Shown one piece after another: positions 61,573 through 64,000 of a stretch of 64,000 nucleotides of DNA. The DNA is from Bradyrhizobium tropiciagri (GTDB taxonomy: Bacteria; Pseudomonadota; Alphaproteobacteria; Rhizobiales; Xanthobacteraceae). Each line of letters begins with the position of its first letter. Position 1 is the stretch's first letter. Made by a program: the position numbers and the translations under genes. The stretch lies in the NCBI RefSeq assembly GCF_018130545.1, contig NZ_JAFCKF010000016.1, positions 1 through 64,000 on the forward strand, given 5' to 3'. The notes under the pieces are model-generated. The model worked only from the letters and a program-made list of their open reading frames with translations. It did no database searches and was not told the DNA's origin.

Positions 61573-62787
61573 CTAGTTCAACGCAAAGTCAGCCCAGGCC
61601 TGCAACACTTTGCGTCGTCTGTTGATGGCGCTTCCATGCTTGTACGCCTTCTCGGCGTCATCGCCGGTGATGTGGTGCATGCAATGCTCAACAATTTCTT
61701 CTTCGAATTCGGTTTCGTCCTGCGCCCAGGTGCGGAACGTGCCGCGCAGTCCATGAACGGTCAGCGTCGGATCGCCCGAGACTTCCTTGAGCTTCTTCAG
61801 CAACGTATTGTTGGAGATCGGGCCAGTGAGGTCGCGGCTCGGAAATACGTGGTCGCTGACGCGTGCTTCATACAATTTTTGCAATATTGATAATGCCTGG
61901 CGTGGAAGTGGCGTCAGCTTGTCGTATTCGTTCTTGGTGCCTTCGCCATCACCTCCGCCCGTTTCTTCCGGAATGTCGGCGGCCCGCAAATGCCAGACGG
62001 CGTTCTGAAAATCGATTTGGTTCCATTTCATGTGCCTGATCTCAGCAGTGCGTGCGGCAGTCATCGCCAAAATCTCTAGACCGCGCGCGCTCTGATCGGA
62101 ACTAGCGGCGAGCTTGAGCATAAAGGCGGGCAGGTCACGATGTGAGAGCCCCTTGTGATGGCCGCGCACGCGACCACGCTTCGGCGCTTTTCCCAACTTG
62201 GGGCGCAACTTGGTATCGTAGTCCGCAGGGTTGTCCTTGCGGTGACCGTCAGCAATCGCGGCGTCGAAAATCAGCTTGAGCCTCTGACGAACATCGCGAA
62301 CGTTCTCGACCTGATGTCGGATCGGATCGAGGACGAGCTTGATCACGTGGTCGGTTGTGATTTCGTCCACGCGCATCTTATGGAGTGGCGCGCAGTGCAC
62401 GTCAGTGTTGCGCTTGAGCTTGTTACGGGAGGCGCGGTGTTTCAGGCTCTTTTCATATGTGTCCCGCCATGCCGTGACGTAAGGTGCAAATAGCGGGCAA
62501 GCTTGCGCACGCCGCTGCGCATCCCGGCTCTCCTTCGGATTGATACCCTTGGCAAGGAGACGGCGCGCGTCGACTGCTTTGTCTTTGGCATCGTTGAACG
62601 AGACATCGCGGGCCGATCCAAAGCCCATGCTGTCCTTGACCCCGCTGCGTTGAAAACGAAAGAGCCACCGGCGGCCGCCGGTAGGCGCGACCACAAGGTA
62701 GAGATTGTCGCCACACGGATAATCGCCCGCTGGCACTGACAGATAGTTCCTGCTCGAAATTGAAGGACGGGAGTTCGAACTGCTCAT
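61573..62787 (-). CDS. Tyrosine recombinase/integrase (P4 type)
   Basis: A 404-residue site-specific recombinase of the P4/DUF4102 group that integrates into tRNA genes. N-terminal arm-binding domain (GDNLYLVVAPTGGRRWLFRFQ), central SAM-like core-binding domain, and catalytic residues R246 (TAARTAEIRHMKW), H345-x-x-R348 (HGLRGTFRTWAQ), and tyrosine 382 (DAEKAYKHG). It reads toward the element interior from next to the tRNA, which is the usual arrangement. The upstream 62788-63015 holds repeats described separately. Confidence 0.94.
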   Translation of the reverse strand: MSSSNSRPSISSRNYLSVPAGDYPCGDNLYLVVAPTGGRRWLFRFQRSGVKDSMGFGSARDVSFNDAKDKAVDARRLLAKGINPKESRDAQRRAQACPLFAPYVTAWRDTYEKSLKHRASRNKLKRNTDVHCAPLHKMRVDEITTDHVIKLVLDPIRHQVENVRDVRQRLKLIFDAAIADGHRKDNPADYDTKLRPKLGKAPKRGRVRGHHKGLSHRDLPAFMLKLAASSDQSARGLEILAMTAARTAEIRHMKWNQIDFQNAVWHLRAADIPEETGGGDGEGTKNEYDKLTPLPRQALSILQKLYEARVSDHVFPSRDLTGPISNNTLLKKLKEVSGDPTLTVHGLRGTFRTWAQDETEFEEEIVEHCMHHITGDDAEKAYKHGSAINRRRKVLQAWADFALN

Positions 62788-62916
62788 AATGATCCTCGAC
62801 TGTCGCAGAGGCGTGCTTCTGTTGCTTTCCGAGGATAGAGGAGCTTCTAACTCAATTCGAGTGATGATTTAAGGGGCGGCTTCTGTCAAATTGGCCCACG
62901 ATGATAGGCGACCGTG

Positions 62917-62994
62917 GGCGATGGTCAGCGACCGCGTAATTGCCTGTGAATAAAAGGGTTTCTTGTCGTGCCATGTTGGCTGGCGATGGTCAGC
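62917..62994 (+). repeat. Two direct 13-mers near attR
   Basis: GGCGATGGTCAGC at 62917-62929 and 62982-62994, 65 bp apart, with a partial copy at 63001. They lie between the integrase start and the tRNA and could be arm-type binding sites for the integrase or excisionase. Confidence 0.6.
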
Positions 62995-63015
62995 ATACGA
63001 TGGCGATCACGACGC

Positions 63016-63029
63016 TGGCGCGCTCGGAG
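63016..63029 (+). other. Right attachment site (attR) core inside the tRNA 3' end
   Basis: The plus strand reads TGGCGCGCTCGGAG, identical to 44100-44113. It corresponds to the CCA, discriminator, acceptor 3' strand and first T-stem bases of the tRNA. Confidence 0.82.
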
Positions 63030-63092
63030 AGATTCGAACTCCCGACCCTCGGAATCGAAATCCGATGCTCTATCCAGCTGAGCTACGAGCGC
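63016..63092 (-). tRNA. tRNA-Arg (anticodon UCG), CCA encoded
   Basis: On the minus strand from 63092 to 63016. Acceptor stem GCGCTCG/CGAGCGC, D arm containing AGCTCAGCTGGATAGAGC, anticodon stem TCGGA/TCCGA with loop TTTCGAT (anticodon TCG, reading CGA), T arm with GTTCGAAT, discriminator G and encoded CCA. The whole gene remains intact because the element inserted at its 3' end. Confidence 0.96.
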
Positions 63093-63170
63093 GTTGCGGG
63101 TCGATTATCAGACTTGGGCTGACAGGGCCAGCCGCGCCGCGGATCTACCGCGGCGGTGTCCGCACGGCCC

Positions 63171-63242
63171 ACCAAGTCCTTTGAAACCAAGTCCTTGGCA
63201 AGCCAAATCCCTGGCAAAGCCAGTCCCTGGAACAAAGTCCTC
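63171..63242 (+). repeat. Degenerate tandem repeat
   Basis: About four imperfect copies of a CAAGTCCTTGGCA-like unit (CAAGTCCTTGGCA, CAAATCCCTGGCA, CCAGTCCCTGGAA, and a partial). Lies just downstream of the minus-strand gene ending at 63241 and upstream of nothing on the plus strand. Confidence 0.65.
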
Positions 63243-63528
63243 AGAAGCAGGGGTGCCGGCGGCGGTCCTGACCGATATAGGCGGCCGAGCTCTGGTAGCA
63301 CTTGTTGGTCGACGGGCCGTCGTAATAGGCGAAGCTGCCCGGAGCCGGGCCGGGGCCGTAATTGTGCAGATAGCTGATATGGTAGGGCAGGCCATAATGG
63401 GCGTGCCGGTGGTGGTGATGCCGGTGGTGCGGATAGGCCGAGAGGTCGGCGGCAGCCGCCGGGGCCAGGGCCGGGACGGCCAGGGAAAGGGTCACGGCTA
63501 GGGCGGCGAAAAGCTTGGTCTTGGTCAT
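63241..63528 (-). CDS. Histidine-rich small secreted protein
   Basis: A 95-residue protein; the ATG at 63528 starts MTKTKLFAALAVTLSLAVPALAPAAAADL, a Sec signal. The mature chain has PHHRHHHHRHAHYGLPYH, a likely metal-binding segment, and ends NKCYQSSAAYIGQDRRRHPC with two Cys. Related in style to the BA14K-like gene at 2296. Function unknown. Confidence 0.72.
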   Translation of the reverse strand: MTKTKLFAALAVTLSLAVPALAPAAAADLSAYPHHRHHHHRHAHYGLPYHISYLHNYGPGPAPGSFAYYDGPSTNKCYQSSAAYIGQDRRRHPCF

Positions 63529-63739
63529 TGGCGGCCTCCGGGCATTCACGCTGGAATCGGCTTCCGGGCCGGTCCCAAGCATCATTTAACCCGGAATCGG
63601 GTCGAAAGCTGCGGGAAATCAGCCACAGCGCGCCAAATTTTGCCTTTTTGCGGATGCTTAACCGATTGCCAACACAGTCCGGCCAGAGTCTTGCGGTCAG
63701 GTCTGCCCGGGCCGTCTTTCCCTCGGTTTAGAACATTTC

Positions 63740-64000
63740 ATGCGCATCACGCCCCTTGTTGCCTTGCTGCTCTCGGTCCTGGCGGTCACGCCGGCACGAG
63801 CCGTGCTGCACATCACGCGCGACCATGGCGGCTATGTCGAGGAGTACAAGGCCAAGTACAAGCAGATCCGCGACCGCCGCGAGCGTGTCGTGATCGACGG
63901 CATCTGCAACTCGGCCTGCACGCTGGTGTTCGGCATCGTGCCGCTGAACAAGATCTGCGTGACGCCGAAGGCCAGCATCGGCTTCCACCAGGCCTATTAC
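63740..64000 (+). CDS. ClpP-like periplasmic protein (5' part)
   Basis: The ATG at 63740 gives a signal peptide (MRITPLVALLLSVLAVTPARA). The exported part includes RRERVVIDGICNSACTLVFGIVPLNKICVTPKASIGFHQAYY, where a Ser after C-N in the S-A-C-T-L motif aligns with the catalytic Ser of ClpP/SppA-fold peptidases. This pattern typifies a rhizobial family of predicted periplasmic ClpP-like proteins. The gene runs off the window after 87 codons. Confidence 0.8.
   Translation, partial: MRITPLVALLLSVLAVTPARAVLHITRDHGGYVEEYKAKYKQIRDRRERVVIDGICNSACTLVFGIVPLNKICVTPKASIGFHQAYY

Larger units (their letters stand above)
44100..63029. mobile_element. Integrative element in tRNA-Arg, 18.9 kb
   Basis: Bounded by identical 14-bp repeats TGGCGCGCTCGGAG, the right one being the last 14 nt of the tRNA-Arg gene including its encoded CCA. 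The integrase gene lies at the tRNA end, as usual for this class. The inside contains an excisionase-like protein, primase and helicase, an M41 peptidase, restriction-modification, a KAP NTPase and several unknown genes. No virion structure, packaging, relaxase or type IV secretion genes were found. Lower G+C in cargo blocks (44.1-51.5 and 57.3-58.4 kb) suggests different origins for parts. Confidence 0.85.

Noticed and set aside
62917-63242. CRISPR-like repeats near the tRNA
   Set aside because: Only two to four short imperfect copies with irregular spacing and no cas genes.

Overview
The window looks like a Bradyrhizobium-type alphaproteobacterial chromosome. The evidence is uniformly G+C-rich coding DNA, BA14K and GCG/CRPN-type small secreted proteins, large palindromic intergenic repeats, and many enzymes of acyl-CoA, aromatic and alkane metabolism. 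The genus is inferred from gene content and style and was not tested by a search.

Positions 1-44,099 are ordinary chromosome. They open with the 3' part of a propionyl-CoA carboxylase beta gene. Next come small secreted or membrane proteins, a GNAT acetyltransferase, an AraC regulator, a cupin, a histidine-rich Tat-exported protein, an ArsR-type regulator, small monooxygenase-fold proteins, a PEP mutase/isocitrate lyase-type enzyme, a UPF0126 channel-like protein and a three-heme cytochrome c. A 1,164-residue indolepyruvate:ferredoxin oxidoreductase-type gene follows; 88 bp of its 3' end is duplicated around a small inserted membrane-protein gene. A same-strand acyl-CoA cluster (thiolase, DUF35, MaoC, SDR) runs on to a DapA-family enzyme and a Nudix hydrolase. 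Further on are an alpha/beta hydrolase, a DMT transporter and a multi-PAS histidine kinase. A minus-strand operon encodes glutaminase, an MFS pump, HdeD and an amidohydrolase, which suggests acid or pH stress. Then come an SMP-30 lactonase, folD, assorted small genes, and alkB divergent from an AraC-type regulator.

Positions 44,100-63,029 form an integrative element inserted at the 3' end of a tRNA-Arg(UCG) gene. A 14-bp direct repeat, which begins exactly at the encoded CCA of the tRNA, marks both ends. A P4-type tyrosine integrase and an excisionase-like HTH protein lie at the tRNA end. Genes read mainly on the plus strand (51.9-57.3 and 58.7-61.5 kb) encode a Toprim primase-like protein, a helicase with an XPD/DinG-like cysteine cluster, small HTH proteins, a coiled-coil protein and a stand-alone M41 (FtsH-type) peptidase. 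No capsid, portal, terminase-large, relaxase or type IV secretion gene is visible, so a phage-satellite-like or mobilisable island is the best guess.

Two minus-strand cargo blocks sit in the element. One (45.9-51.5 kb) holds an N6-adenine methyltransferase, a partner endonuclease, a PD-(D/E)XK nuclease-like protein and a KAP-family P-loop NTPase; two unrecognised coupled genes point toward it from the left end. The other (57.35-58.38 kb) is a lone three-TM protein with a cytoplasmic domain. These blocks are the best candidates for undescribed anti-phage systems.

Positions 63,030-64,000 return to chromosome: the rest of the tRNA, a histidine-rich secreted protein, and the start of a ClpP-like periplasmic protein cut by the window edge.
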